Assembly: GCF_002104995.1 (NCBI RefSeq)
Contig: NW_024468264.1
Span: forward strand, 124,001-188,000
Reading direction: 5' to 3'
Source: Linderina pennispora
Taxonomy: Eukaryota; Kickxellomycota; Kickxellomycetes; Kickxellales; Kickxellaceae
Length of the DNA stretch: 64,000 nucleotides
The translations under genes were made by a program, and so were the position numbers. Shown one piece after another: positions 33,114 to 47,288 of the stretch. Under the pieces are notes generated by a model that was given only the letters and a program-made list of their open reading frames with translations, was not told the origin of the DNA and did no database searches. Every line of letters starts with the position of its first letter. The stretch's first letter is position 1.

Positions 33114-34670
33114 TCACCTGGGAATCCTATTCTGCACCGCCTGGTATTTAGTCGGTCTGGATAAAATCAAACGCCGGATGCAGCGCTCAACCTCCTTGTC
33201 CCAGTCGGTGCGGTAGATGATAAAGTACAGCTGCACCACAGCCGAGATGACAGTGCCGATGCACGTGCCCCACCACAGCCCCACCACCTTCATGTCCAGC
33301 GGACCGTAGGCAAAGTACAGGCTCAGCGGCAGCCCGATCAGATTGAACGACGGCACAATAATGCATGCGCCGAGCTTCTGGCGGCCCAGCCCGCGCAGGA
33401 TCGCGCCGAAGACCTGGTTCAGCCCGTTGCAGGTGAGGAAGATGCCAGCCACAGGCATCAGGTCAATAACCACCTGGGTGACCTCGGGGTCGCTGCTGTA
33501 GAGATTGCCCCACCACTCGCGCGCCAGCACAAACGACAGCGTGGTGGCAGTGCCCACAACGATGGTCATGATGGTGATGATGTGCGACGATATGCGAGCA
33601 CGTCTGGCTTTGCCGGCGCCCAGCAGGTTTCCGATACGCGGGGTGGCAGTGAAGCCCATGGCGCTCGGGATCTGGCCCGACAGCGAGATGATGTTGAGGA
33701 TGATTGCCTGCGCCGCCAACTGCGCTGCGCCAAAATACGAGGCAGCCAGGGACAGGCTCTCGTATGCCCACCACTCGCCGCACGTGGTGATCACAGCCGG
33801 AATCCCAAGCTTGTAGAAGGCACCCAAGCCATGCAGGCACTCGCGCGACCACCCGCCCCAGCACTGGCGTGCGTCGGCATTCATGCTGGCATACGCCCAG
33901 ATGCCCAGGAACATGAGCCAGAACGTAATGGTCAGGTTCAGCGGCGCGCCAAGGTACCCGATCCCAAAGGTCGGCGACAGAATCAGCAGGTAGCTGTTGG
34001 CCCAGTGGATGGGAGCCGCAACCAGGATGACGATGGTGCTGGCACGCATAATGCCCTGCGCCTGCAAGTACCGCTTCGTGCACTCGTACAGCGCCCATGG
34101 CAGCACGCCCGGCAGAAACACCAGCATGTACTCGCCGCACAGCCTCGCAATCTCGGGGTCCTGGCCCAGCATCAGCATCAGCCATTCCATGTTCAGAAAC
34201 ACGATGCTGACCGGGATCAAATGCAGGACCACTGCGACCACGCCGCGCTGGAAATGCAGCCCCACCAGGGTCTTGTCGGTTGAGGCAGTGAAGGCGCTCG
34301 AGCAGAATGTATCCATGGCCGACGCAAAGCCAAGCGCCGGCGCCAATGCAAACACACCCGAGACCATGTATGCCAGCGATGTGGCAGCCAGCTCCTTGGC
34401 GCCAATGTTGCCGATGGCCACAAAGTTTGCAAAGCCAAGGCTGAACTGCAGAAAGTACGTTGCCACAATTGGAACCGACGACGCGGCGAGCCACTCAAAC
34501 TCCTGCTTGGCAACTATCCGGTACGGCTTCCTTCCGCGGTACTGCGGCTGGTACTGAGTGTACTGTGCAGCTGGCTTGAGTAGACGCATGTCTTCACTAG
34601 CAAAAGTGAAGCCAGCAGTATCAGCTAGTGTTGACTGGGATCCAAGACGCTTCGAATGAGTTGGTGCCAT
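33114..34670 (-). CDS. MATE-family multidrug/toxin extrusion transporter, copy 3 (intact)
   Basis: Cation or drug/proton antiporter of the MATE family. 518 aa from the ATG at 34670 (MAPTHSKRLGSQST), chosen over an upstream in-frame ATG because that region reads as 5' UTR. A TATAAAA-type box lies at about 34760-34768 (minus strand), some 95 bases upstream. A cytosolic N-terminus of about 80 aa is followed by 12 predicted TM segments with MatE hallmarks: VPIVATYFLQFSLGFANFVAIGNIGA, TFCSSAFTAS, KRYLQAQG, GNLLGAGKA and GAILRGLGRQKLGA. Uninterrupted frame, unlike its two neighbours. Substrate not inferable. Confidence 0.93.
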   Translation of the reverse strand: MAPTHSKRLGSQSTLADTAGFTFASEDMRLLKPAAQYTQYQPQYRGRKPYRIVAKQEFEWLAASSVPIVATYFLQFSLGFANFVAIGNIGAKELAATSLAYMVSGVFALAPALGFASAMDTFCSSAFTASTDKTLVGLHFQRGVVAVVLHLIPVSIVFLNMEWLMLMLGQDPEIARLCGEYMLVFLPGVLPWALYECTKRYLQAQGIMRASTIVILVAAPIHWANSYLLILSPTFGIGYLGAPLNLTITFWLMFLGIWAYASMNADARQCWGGWSRECLHGLGAFYKLGIPAVITTCGEWWAYESLSLAASYFGAAQLAAQAIILNIISLSGQIPSAMGFTATPRIGNLLGAGKARRARISSHIITIMTIVVGTATTLSFVLAREWWGNLYSSDPEVTQVVIDLMPVAGIFLTCNGLNQVFGAILRGLGRQKLGACIIVPSFNLIGLPLSLYFAYGPLDMKVVGLWWGTCIGTVISAVVQLYFIIYRTDWDKEVERCIRRLILSRPTKYQAVQNRIPR

Positions 34671-35207
34671 TACACTAAAAGGAATGCGATGAAAACAAGG
34701 GGTGGGGGGATGGCAGACTGCTCTTTGCGTGCTCTTGAAATTCCTCCCAGCTAGTTCCTCTTTTATATCACAGAACCGAAGCATATTACTAGGCTTGCTG
34801 TCGAACAGGCCAAGGGGGAGAGGTTTGTAAATTACGAAACAAAATGGCACGCCAAAATACATCTGCAAAACGTTGTATATTGCGAGAACAACCCACGTTC
34901 AGCAGCCAATAGTGCTAGCTTTGTTGATGCTCCTTGAATACCGAAACATTGCCTGAGAAGGCTAAAATGTCAGTTTGCGTCATCCACTACGACATGGACG
35001 TTTCTTGCCAGCCAGGGGGAATTACACATGTCCAGGGGGGAGTGCAAATGTTTCAATTCAATCGATATGCATCGGCAGCTGTATAGTGGTGGATATCTCG
35101 AGGATCTTGTGGTCAAGTGACATTACCACACCAGAATGCGTGTAGATGGCAAACGATAACGCAACGTGGAATTCTAACTATAAACAAAACAAGGCTCTTC
35201 AAGACGC
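34671..35207. promoter_or_regulatory. MATE copy 3 upstream region
   Basis: About 540 bases. A TGATATAAAA motif (reading minus strand, about 34760-34770) sits at normal TATA distance for the MATE gene start. The rest shows no gene; the far end is the 3' side of the next minus-strand gene. Confidence 0.45.
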
Positions 35208-36514
35208 TTAGAAAGGAGGCATGGCGGCAGCCTCTTTTTCGATTCGTAGGAACGTCCACTGCCAGCGGCGGTAGATTTCCAGGACATTGAGCCATAGGCC
35301 ACCGTACGGCATGGTGTCAATCTGGATATGCGGGCTCAGCTTCATTGCCCACGCAACGCGCAGCAAGAAATCTGTGGCCATGGCAAAATAGTACAGCATG
35401 GGCGGCGCAAAACACAGGCGAGGCCGCAAAATCCACTCAAAGCTATTGCTCCTGCTGGCTTCCTCCTTCAGAGCGTCGGCTGGCGACAAATGCGATGTCG
35501 CTACACCCTTCTCCTCCTGTTCTGCATCGCCACCGTCGTTGGCTGCATGGTGTGTTCTCACGGCTGCCTGTGGTGCGATCAGGTCGGCAATCCGCCAGCC
35601 AGTCGTCCTTGAGTATCCGAGATCCCAGTCAAACGCAATGTCCCAGTAAAACGAGTACAGCGAGTTAAAGGCAACCGACAGAATCCACAGCCCAAACACA
35701 AACCCAATCGACCAGTCCGACGACTTTGCGCCCAGCAGCCCGCGCACCACGACCTTTTTCTGCGTCGCTGACAGACAGATTACCGGAAACGACGACGCGT
35801 ATTTCACAGCATTCGCCAAGTGCCGCTTGGCCTCCGAGCTGTGTCTCGGCGCCTTCATGTACTCGTTTACGCACTGACGCAGCCGGAACGCATATGGCAT
35901 CGCAACCACTAGCGCTCCCAATGTGCCTGGGTCCACGCACATGGTCCCGGTTTCCTTGGACCGCACAGCATCAGCCAGTCTGCCAAGCTCGCTGTCCGTG
36001 TCGTTAATGTCGAGCGGCGATTCGAATGTGCGGCCACAGCAGGGTGGAAAACTGGCACATAACCAGACACAGGTCGGCCAATATCCGTGCGCAGCTGGTC
36101 AGGATATCCGCCATGATAACATCCGAGAGAAACACCGGGTCAGACATGCTCGGCTTGACAATGCGCACCAAGGACCGGAACCAGCTGCATGCGCGTCGCA
36201 TGGAACAGGAACCCGCTGCGGCAGGACCAGAATCGCCAATATCAGCAGGTACGTGAACAAGGTGATGCCTGTCTGCACACTGGGTGCGGCGGCATTCATC
36301 GAGCTCAATAGCCAGCCGAGAAACGCAATGGCCGCCCAAGAGGGCTGTGAGACGGTACACGCCCTGGTGAAGAGCGTCGCCGCGGTGCTGTCCAAGCTGC
36401 AGAATCGGGTGCACGTCGATGCTCTTGCGCGCCAGCAGCTGGAGGTTGACGGCCCACCCAAACGCAGCGAGGAATTATTAAGAGTAGGACCTGGTAGGCT
36501 ATTGGCAAGTACAT
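35208..36514 (-). CDS. ERD1: Erd1-type EXS-domain membrane protein; several frame breaks
   Basis: Golgi membrane protein family (EXS domain) needed for retention or recycling of luminal ER proteins and Golgi glycosyltransferases. Start at 36514 (MYLPIAYQVLLLIIPRCVW). Segments in alternating frames read AVNLQLLARKSIDVHPILQL, then the TM (GITLFTYLLILAILVLP), then FRSLVRIVKPSMSDPVFLSDVIMADILTS. From 35966 a long EXS frame follows: MPYAFRLRQCVNEY, LANAVKYASSFPVICLSA, LWILSVAFNSLYSFYWDIAFDWDL, EIYRRWQWTFLRIEKEA. Breaks near 36463, 36389, 36205, 36185 and 36018 are all single extra bases. The FYWD motif and final RIE/RxENE-like ending are diagnostic. Confidence 0.82.
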
Positions 36515-36649
36515 GGTCGGGCCCGGAATTAGCACATCAGTTAAGAAAAGTAGAAAAATCGAGTTCAAGGTAGAAAAAGAGCGTTCTGTTTTGGATCTCG
36601 ACAAGCACAGGGCGAGACTGCTCATCCCCTATTTTTAGGCCTCATCGGC

Positions 36650-37438
36650 TCACTGCTTGCCCAGACGGTTCAGGTAAGCAGCCCAGCCAGCGTCGCGGTA
36701 GCGCTTGGCCTCCACAACCGGGTCCTTGCCGGCGCCATAGATTCCACGGCCAACAATGATGATGTCGGACCCGTTCTCGGTGACAATGAGCTCCGGCGTG
36801 CGGTACTGCTGGCCCAGCGCGTCGCCGGCCGCATGCAGGCCGACGCCCGGCGTCATGGTGATCAGGTCGCGCTCCTCAGTGAACCGCTTCGACCCGATGA
36901 ACCCAATGACAAACTCGTTCCTCACCGCCATCTCGACGTTCTTGTCGGTGTACGCACCGGTCGCCAGCATGCCCTTGCTCGACATCTCGGCCAGCAGAAG
37001 CAGGCCGCGGCCCTTGGGAACGCCCACCTCGGCCAGGCCCTGGATGATGCCCTCGCCCGGAATCACGTGGCAGTTGGTGATGTGGGCCCAGTCGGCGATC
37101 CGGTACACGCCGCCGCCGTACTGCAGCTTCACGGTGTTGCCGATGTCGGCGAACTTGCGGTCCTCGAAGATCAGGAAGTCGTGCTTGGCAGCCAGAGCCT
37201 GCAGCTGCGCGACCAGGTCCTGGTCAAAGTCCGAGATCACGTCGATGTGCGTCTTCAGCACGCAGATGTAAGGCCCGACCTTGTCTGCCAGAGCCAGCAG
37301 CTCGGACTTGGTGCTCACGTCGGCCGCCAGCGACAGGTTGCTCTGCTTGCGCTCCATGATGGCAAACAGCTCCTTGGCCACCGGGTGCGAGTGGGCCTCG
37401 CCACGCGCCGCGTATGTCTGCTGGGAAAACGAAACCAT
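36650..37438 (-). CDS. URA3: orotidine 5'-phosphate decarboxylase
   Basis: Last step of de novo UMP synthesis, OMP to UMP plus CO2, cytosolic. 262 aa, one exon, start at 37438 ([16 protein letters not shown]). The active-site block [13 protein letters not shown] (about aa 90-102) carries the catalytic Lys and Asp residues. The phosphate-binding end has TPGVGL and [15 protein letters not shown]. Length matches other fungal Ura3 (about 265). Clean frame. It lies 135 bases upstream of, and codirectional with, the Erd1 gene. Confidence 0.97.
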   Translation of the reverse strand: MVSFSQQTYAARGEAHSHPVAKELFAIMERKQSNLSLAADVSTKSELLALADKVGPYICVLKTHIDVISDFDQDLVAQLQALAAKHDFLIFEDRKFADIGNTVKLQYGGGVYRIADWAHITNCHVIPGEGIIQGLAEVGVPKGRGLLLLAEMSSKGMLATGAYTDKNVEMAVRNEFVIGFIGSKRFTEERDLITMTPGVGLHAAGDALGQQYRTPELIVTENGSDIIIVGRGIYGAGKDPVVEAKRYRDAGWAAYLNRLGKQ

Positions 37439-37816
37439 TTTTCTTCACTCAATTACTCAAACGCAAAATTAGAGATAAGAAATCTTTGTCGGCGCTGGAA
37501 CAATGCGGTGGGGGGAAGAAAGTGTCGTACTTTTCGTCAAAAAAGGATGGCAAGAAAAAGGCTAAAAAAGAGGCTATTTACAGGGTAAAACAACGGTTTT
37601 CAGATGGGCGCTCCTCGCAAGCAAAAGCGAAGCTCGCCAGTCATACGCAAGTGCGCACACTATTCAGAAAAATAACCCCTCTCTTGGCGCCTCGATTCCT
37701 ACATAAAGTTATGACGTCCCGTGCAGAGACAGATCTTGACATACGACGAAGCTTGCAGACGTTTTTTGCTTGTGAGAGCCACCCGTTCTACAGTACAGAC
37801 GCGGTGTGGGAGATGG
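37439..37816. other. intergenic, URA3 promoter and DED1 3' UTR
   Basis: About 380 bases. A-rich stretches (37515-37575) lie just upstream of URA3. No gene seen. Confidence 0.4.
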
Positions 37817-40177
<2,361 letters not shown>

Positions 40178-41816
40178 AATAAGTCAAAAGGGGTGTCTTT
40201 TGGAAGGCTGACTTTTTCTTTTGGAGGCGCTGCTGTGCGAGAGAAATTCTATGTCCGATTGGCGGTGTAAAATCACTGAGAGTGAAATTATGAGAGGCTT
40301 CTTTTGAATAAGAGACTGTAGATAATTGGCAACAGTGAAGTTGGAATTATACAGGAAAAATAAAAAGGCCTGGCGATGAGAAGGATATAGAAGAAAATAG
40401 AGAAAAGAGGAGGTTCTGCCCGCTGGCGCACTTGCCCGTGCCTCTTAACATGCTCTGCAGCGCCGGCTGTTGGCTGGAGCGAGTGCCTGTGGGAGCTTTG
40501 GCCAACCCAACAAAAAAATGCCCCACCCCAGCAGTGTTTGGAAAATTTTTGCTCAATCTGTGCAAGTGATGTAATTCGTGTGATCGTGATCATCGGAACA
40601 GGCGGGGATTGCGCCGAGACCCACCAGGGAAGGTCGCACCTGGACCCAGCGCGACGGACAGCCCCCGATCGCTGCTCGGCGGGCGAAAGCGGGGACGGGC
40701 TTTGGTGGGCAGACGGCCAGAAGCTGTTTTTCCTTATCTCCCACGGCCTGTGTGAGTGGCAGCCAGCCCCCAGGCTGTGTGATATGCGGCCAATTTACTA
40801 GCGGGCCAAGGCGATCAGGTCGAAATGATGGGCACATGGGAACGCTTCGTTTTATTTCGCCGCTTTTAAACTCCAGGAATTCCAATCATCTAGCAGGCTA
40901 TCTCGGAGAGGCGATCGAATGGGCAGGCGCCTGGATGCATGCAAGACACCTCAGTATCTCTTATCGCAATGGTCATCCGGCCATTCATGTCGGTATATCT
41001 GGTGAATGGCAGCTGCTGTTCCTCTCGGGCTGAGAGCACGCCCAAAGCCTGAACCAGGCTGGCGAGATAGATGGCATCCCTCCTTTGATAAGGCATGGCA
41101 GGGAGCCCGGTATGGCGGCCAATGTACACATATGGCCAGCCTTGTGCCGCTGCGCCAAGCCTGGCTCCCTCTACCTGGGCAAGCTGCACCTTCCAGACTG
41201 CGCCTTCCAGATTGCACCAAAGGCCACCACCACCTCGCCTCCCTCATTTCGCTTATCACGCATGCCTAAAACGGGATGCCCGTCACAGCATCTCCGCAAC
41301 TACTTGCGTTTATCGTACTGATAACGAGCAGTTAAAAGAAGGCATGGCTTGGGCAGGCAAATCCCTGGACCAGGCACTGGAGACTGCGGTACTTTGTTTG
41401 CATGTCTGTTGCAAATGCGCATTCTAAAATCCAGTTTTACATAGCACAGGGGGTGCACCATCCCATTGCTGGCAATCAAATATTTGAAGTCACGGTATTG
41501 GCCTTATCTATCTGCCACCCGCTGCCGCGATTGGTGCCAGCCAGGCCAGCCAGAGCAAAAAAGGGGCCATAGATAAGCAAGCTGGGCACGAGTTGGGCGT
41601 GCAGCACGCTCCTGCCCAAAAAAGCATGTAATATTGTCAGTCACAAATTCTTTGCCAACGGGATATAAAAGGCCGCAGATGAGCTGGCCATGACAGCCCA
41701 TGAAACCCATCTTTCATTCAGCATTCAGCGAGACTGTGAAGACCCCTTATTCTACATTCTAACACCATATGCCTCCTACACTGTACATTTTGTAACCTCT
41801 TTCCCATACAGAAACC
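40178..41816. promoter_or_regulatory. 1.6-kb divergent intergenic region DED1 / carnitine acetyltransferase
   Basis: No gene supported. A strong TATA box (GGATATAAAAGG, about 41661-41672) lies 145-150 bases before the plus-strand ATG at 41817. The side next to DED1 is A/T-rich with A-tracts. The middle holds several GATAAG-type sequences (for example near 41089), but their function is unknown. Confidence 0.5.
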
Positions 41817-44178
41817 ATGCCCTCCAGCAACTTTGCCGACATCGCCGCTAGCCTGCCCCGGCTACCGGTCCCAGACCTTGCTGACACAGCGTCGCGGTTC
41901 GCCGCCGTAGCAAAGCCGCTGTTCTCCACACAAGAGTACGAGGCATGCATGGCCAAGTTTGCACATTTCATGGCCAACGAGGCCCCGGTGCTGCAGGCCC
42001 GGCTCCACGAGCGCTCGACACAGCATGTCAACTGGCTCGAGGACTGGTGGAACGAGTATGCGTACTTTGAGAACCGTGCTTCGGTGTGCTTCAATGTCAA
42101 CTACTTCTTTGGCTTCCGCCCCACACTGCAGCCCGTGCCGCAGTCGCGCCTTGCTGCCACCCTCATTGACAGCGCGCTGCGCGTGCGCCAAGAGCTCGAG
42201 TCGGGTGCCTTTGCACCGGACCAGATTCGCGGAAAGCACATGTGCATGCACCAGTACCAGTACCAGTTCGCCACATGCCGCCACCCTGGCGAGACGCGCG
42301 ACCACACCGAGGTGTACTCGCTCGAGGAGAGCAGCCATGTCGCCATCGCACACAAGGGCCGCTTCTTTGTGCTGCGCCCGCCCGCGCTGGGCCAAGACCG
42401 CTACGCAGCCATTGCCCAGATTGAAGCGTAAGTATCGGAAAATAATTGGCTGCTGAAAGAAAAAAACTGCCGCGGATTTCATTGGCCCTATAGGAAAGCC
42501 CACTGATAAGGCCCGATACCGCCTTTCCCGCCAGTTATCGCATCTCCTATCTCCTATCTCATGCACAGCGCATGCGGCATGTGATTCCCTGATGCTTATT
42601 TCCATACCTTTGTATCTGTTGGGCTCGGCCATTTGCTCGCGTATATCGGGCTGTCGATCCCGATTGCACTGAAAGGATCCGCTGCAGGCCGCCCCGTCGG
42701 AGCCACCTTTTCCCTATATGGCTCCCGAAAATCCAGGTGCAGCTCACTCAACACTAACCAACTGATCTGCATTTTCTGCTATTTCCCCTGTAGCCAGCTT
42801 CAGCGCATTATTGACACCACCGCCGAGCTCGAGCGTGCCAAGTCCATTGGCATCCTGACCGCTGCTCTGCGCGATGACTGGTACGCTGCCCGCGAGTGCC
42901 TGCTCCAGGTCTCTCCTGAGAACGCCGCCAGCCTGCGCCTGATCGAGTCCTCTGCCTTCCTCGTCAGCCTCGAATCCTCTTCCCCGGCTACCCACCAGCA
43001 GTTCTCGCTTGAGTGCCACTGCAGCAACGGCATCAACCGCTACTTTGACAAGAACTTCCAGATCCTGGTCTTTGCCAACGGCCGCTACGGCTTCAACGGC
43101 GAGCACTCTCTGACCGATGCCACCACTGACATGCGCCTGTGCAACACTCTTGTGCACGACGTCGAGTCTCTGGCTGTCGCCAACTTCCCTGCGGCTGCTG
43201 CCGAGTCTGAGGCCGAGGAGATCAAGTTTGACTTCAACGGCCAAGCTGCTGGGCCACATCAGCAAGGCCATTAGCTACTTTGATGCCACCGTCAGTGCAC
43301 ACGAGCTGTCGACCCTCACCTTTGACAGCTTTGGCAAGGAGCAGATTAAAAAGATGAAGGTCAGCCCCGACGCCTTTGTGCAGATGGCCATGCAGCTCGC
43401 CTACTACCGCAAGTTCCGCCAGGTGCCGCCGACCTACGAGTCCGCATCGACCAAGGCCTACGCCCGCGGCCGTACCGAGACCTCGCGCTCTGTCTCCGAT
43501 TCCAGCGCCGAATGGTGCAGCTCGATGGTTGACCACCCTGAGGCCACGAGCCTGCATGCCAAGTCGGAGCTGCTGCGCGCTGCCATTGTCAAGCAGTCGC
43601 AGTACACCGCCATGTGCTCGAAGGGCCAGGGCATCGACCGCCACCTGCTGGGCCTGCAGCTCTCGCTGCTGCCGGGCGAACCCGTTCCTGAGCTGTTCAC
43701 CGACCCAGTTTTCACTGGCTCACGCCACTGGAAGCTGTCGACGTCTCAGATCAGTGACCCAATCCTGGATGCTTACGGCTGGGGTGAGGTCGTCGACGAC
43801 GGTTTTGGCGTTGCCTACCGGATCGACAGCAACTCGCTGAGCTTCAATGTTGTCAGCCAGCACCTGGGCTCCCAGCGGCTGTGCCAGTACCTGAATGACG
43901 CTCTCATGGACATGCGCTTCCTGCTGGTCAACGCCCACAAAGAGCCCCACCAGATCAAAGCCGAGGTTGATGCTGTAGCCAATGTCTTGCGTTCCATCAA
44001 GCTTGCTTCGTCTCGCACCTCACCGATCCACACCCCCGCGCATGCTGTGGCACATGAGCTTCACGCTGCTGACGAGCTGGGCCGGCTGTCATCAAATGAA
44101 GTCATTTGCGCGCTAGAGACCCGCCTCTCGCGCTTTGTCAAGGAGTCGCTATCGTGGGCCATGCCCTCGACCAGCTAA
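41817..44178 (+). CDS. carnitine O-acetyltransferase; one intron, one frame break
   Basis: Transfers acetyl groups between CoA and carnitine for shuttling acetyl units. Exon 1 is 41817-42427 (MPSSNFADIAASLPRLPVPDL); a 366-base intron (GTAAGT...CTGTAG) leads to exon 2 at 42794. Family features are LPRLPVP at the N-terminus, WWNEYAYFENR, and the catalytic histidine in GEHSLTDAT (about 43099-43125). The CoA/carnitine side has KEQIKKMKVSPDAFVQMAMQLAYY and TETSRSVS. One extra base near 43240 (AACGGCC) shifts the frame between the two halves. No obvious mitochondrial presequence and no peroxisomal PTS1 (ends PSTS), so this may be a cytosolic isoform; Cat2 or Yat1 orthology is undecided. Confidence 0.92.
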
Positions 44179-44441
44179 GCTGCTGCCTGAGCAATATACC
44201 CATCAGTGTACATTCGACTGCGGCTTTGGAGTCTGGAGTGCTGCGCATCATTGCACGGCTCTATCCCCTTCATTGCAAAACTATGATTTTTATATAAATG
44301 CCCTAAGAAATATTCTCTATCGCAGTTGAAAGTTGGCAAGGGCCTGTGCCCTATTACAATGCCACTGTGGTCTAGCTCTAAACAACTGTGATGTCATCTT
44401 TCACAGCAACCCAGTGGCAAAAGAATTGTAAAGCCCTGGAT

Positions 44442-45586
44442 TCATGCCTCGGCGCCATCAATCCACTTCACTTTCACAGCACCATTCTCGCGGAATGTTT
44501 CCGGGAGGCTGATGAACCGAGTTGGCAAGTGGATGTTCAAGGTACTGTAGGGGATATTGAGGGTAACCTCTGGCATCTTCCTTGCATTGTACTCCTTCAG
44601 GTCCAGGCTCACCTGGCTACGCTCGGCATATACAGCCATAAAGCGCTGGATTATCAGGGAGCCAGAGAGTTGAGCGTTTGTAGAGGACATTTGAAACATG
44701 CGCGCGCACACATACTCAGCCATGATGTCACCGCGCGTGGTTGTGAGTTCGGCGGAGCGCATGATGGCGTTATTGAGGCTTATTGGGGCCAGAGTGGTGG
44801 AGATCTGGAGTGAGCGGCGGACGTTTATCCGGTTGGCGTTCACGTTGCCCTCGGTGGTTTTGAGCACCATGAAGCGGGCATTGCACTCTGTGCACATTAT
44901 CGGGCGCCTTTCGGTAATAACATCGATTGATTTCTGTGCCTTGGCATCGAATAGCAGCACGTACGTCTGCGTGCACTCCACCCACAGGAACTGGCACCGC
45001 ACACTCGAAATCAAGCACCGGCCCTTGCTAGTCAGGATGCGGATGTCGCCAAACTGTGACTTGGCAAGGTCGTGGAGCACCATGTGGCAGTTTGGCGCAT
45101 CGATGTGCAGGCCCGGCAGCACTGCCGTAGTGTGCGGCATGTAGATAAACACCTTTGTGTATATCAGTGGCGGGTCGATTTGTGTGAGCTCCAGGGCATA
45201 TGTGTCTTTGGTGGTGGTGGCACGAACTGCATTGCGGATTTCATCGATTTGCGGTGCTGAGGTAATGTGGAGATCAATGCACACGGTGACAATAGTGGTA
45301 TTGTATGGATTCGAGTCTGGTTCGACCAGAAACGAGCTGGTCTACGCGTGCGTAGAGGGTGATGCCAAAAGTATTTTTTAGTGCAAAGACCTGAGTAAAA
45401 ATATTGGATGTTACATGGGATGCCTCCGCTTACCATATTAGTGTCTTTGCGGATAGATAGCAGTCGCAACATGTCGTACTTTACAACCACGGTGTGCTTT
45501 GGCGGTTCTCTCAGCTCGAGCACTGGCTGGCCAAGGCCAATTTGCTCTGGCAGCTTGCCCTTTGCCATTACAACAGGCTGATACAT
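44442..45586 (-). CDS. orphan membrane-anchored protein, possible beta-solenoid (two or more exons)
   Basis: Not recognised by name. Exon 45586-45434 (MYQPVVMAKGKLPEQIG...RKDTNM), intron with GTAAGC donor, exon 45341-44442 (TSSFLVEPDSNPYNTTIVTV), 350 aa in total. The frame stays open upstream of the ATG with a hydrophobic run (IIAITFFLFRTYA) preceded by a polypyrimidine tract and CAG (about 45632). An earlier exon may therefore supply a cytosolic start, with this run as signal anchor. The body alternates short beta-type repeats (KTTEGNVNANRINVRRSLQIS; LTTTRGDIMAEY), like DUF4097/adhesin-type beta-helices. Resemblance is by eye only. It is 250 bases from the LIM gene in the same direction. Confidence 0.6.
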
Positions 45587-45838
45587 GGCGTATGTGCGAA
45601 AAAGGAAAAATGTGATGGCTATTATACTGAGGATGGAGCAAAAAGGAAATAGAGGAAGAAATTAAACGATTCAGAAAAGAAAGGTGGCAAGCGGTCAGGG
45701 GGGTCTCCAGGCCAGGCAGCAGGGGGACGGTGTATCTGCGAATCCCTGCCACCTGACGACAGAAGGGTGTGTCCAGGTCGGCGCATACCCAGAAAGCAGG
45801 AAAATGGAGACAAGTACGCGCACAATAGACGTCTATCT

Positions 45839-46891
45839 TTAAGCATTGCCTCTCTGGGCACGGACCCGGCGCTTGGCCTCCTCGAGCGACACAGCGCGCT
45901 CGCCGTACTTTTGCTCGGCGCACTGCTGGTGGTACTTTTTGCCCCTGGTCATCACGCAGTGCTCCTTGATGATGGCGCCGCACTCGACGCACAGGCGGCC
46001 GTTCTGGATGTACCAGTGCCATTCGCACAGGGGCTGGCCGTCGTGCTCGTAGCACTCGTCGCCGACAAACGGCGACTGGCAGATCGAGCACACGAAGCAC
46101 TCCGAGTGATACGTGCGGCCCAGGGCCACAACCATCTCCCCCGAGGTAATCGGAATGGCACATGCGTGGCAGTTGGGCGAAAAGTGCTGCAGGTAGTCGC
46201 GCTGGCAGTAGAACTTCTCGCCTCCCACAGGGTCCTGCAGGTATCCGCCCAGGGCATACAGCGGGATACGACAGTCATGGCATACAAAATGCATGACGTG
46301 GAACCGCCGCCCTTGAATGTTGATGTACTCGTCGCTCAGCGGCTCCTGGCACGCCTCGCACACTGTCGGCGCGCTGTGTGCTGGCTGGAAGTACTCGTTC
46401 AGCGTCTGCGTCGACTCGAACTCGCCCGTGTTCGCCCGGTTCGGCATTGGCGTCACATTCGTCTCCTCCACGTTCAGCACGCCCTCGCAGTTCACGCAGC
46501 AGTATCCGATCTCGCTGTTCAGCGACGCCGAGCCGCTGCCCGCCAGCTGCGTCCCACAGTACGCACACACTGTCGGCGTCGCCGTGCTGCCGCCCTGCCC
46601 GCCGAACGCCAGTGATGCGCGGTGCGCCTGCCGGCTGCTGCTTGGCGCCAGGCTCGTCGAGCTCAAGGACGTCGAGAGCGGCCGCCTGGCGTCGTCATGT
46701 GATGTGCTTGCGGCTGTGGTGCCAGCATGGCGGATCACAGGCGGACTCGTGGGGCTGGTGCTTATTTCTGTCTCCACCTTGAGCGTTTCCAGCTTGTCGG
46801 CCAGCTGCGTGACTATTGCCTCCACTGTCTCGCGGTCTGCCGAGCGCAAAGTATCGACCAGCGGCTCCTTTGTTTGCGCAGAGGAAGTCAT
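45839..46891 (-). CDS. LIM-domain protein (paxillin-like)
   Basis: Cytoskeleton or polarity adaptor. 350 aa, one exon, start at 46891 (MTSSAQTKEPLVDTLRS). N-terminal helix (aa 15-40), Ser-rich linker, then an atypical zinc pair (CAYCGTQL...CCVNC, about aa 108-135). Two full LIM domains follow: CEACQEPLSDEYI...FHVMHFVCHDC...FYCQRDY and CHACAIPITSGEMV...YHSECFVCSIC...LCEWHWY. A partial third ends in CVECGAIIKEHCVMTRGKKYHQQC. A TATAAAAG-like sequence reads on the minus strand at about 47102-47112. Closest functional analogue is probably Pxl1-type proteins, but LIM proteins are hard to assign by eye. Confidence 0.85.
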   Translation of the reverse strand: MTSSAQTKEPLVDTLRSADRETVEAIVTQLADKLETLKVETEISTSPTSPPVIRHAGTTAASTSHDDARRPLSTSLSSTSLAPSSSRQAHRASLAFGGQGGSTATPTVCAYCGTQLAGSGSASLNSEIGYCCVNCEGVLNVEETNVTPMPNRANTGEFESTQTLNEYFQPAHSAPTVCEACQEPLSDEYINIQGRRFHVMHFVCHDCRIPLYALGGYLQDPVGGEKFYCQRDYLQHFSPNCHACAIPITSGEMVVALGRTYHSECFVCSICQSPFVGDECYEHDGQPLCEWHWYIQNGRLCVECGAIIKEHCVMTRGKKYHQQCAEQKYGERAVSLEEAKRRVRAQRGNA

Positions 46892-47288
46892 TTCGCCTTG
46901 TGTTTTGAAAATAAAAAAGTATGCGAAAAAGTGCTGGAATAAAAAAGCAGTTGGGAGAGAAAAAATGGCTCGAAGCTCCCAGTGAAATCGCTATGTGGTG
47001 GATCCCTTTTTATGAAGCTGCACCCAGCCGCTCATACTTGCTGCCAAACTCAAGCACAGACGGCTCTGCGCTTTCTACTCCTTGCCGAAAGACGCCTTTT
47101 CTCTCTTTTATAGAGTAGGGTTCCAAGTTCGCAACTGCCTTTTAGACAGAAAGAGGATGGTTTGGGCAAGAGCTCGCTCAAGAAGCAAGGCGGGAGGAGG
47201 GGTGTGCATGAGAGATTGCGGAATCCGCCAGCTTTCCCTCGCTGCAGCATCTGTTCACGATTGGCATTCCTACTCAGCAAGAGGTACT
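46892..47288. promoter_or_regulatory. LIM gene promoter region
   Basis: About 400 bases between the LIM gene start and the ADE4 stop. A minus-strand CTATAAAAGAG box at about 47102-47112 is a plausible TATA element. Confidence 0.4.
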
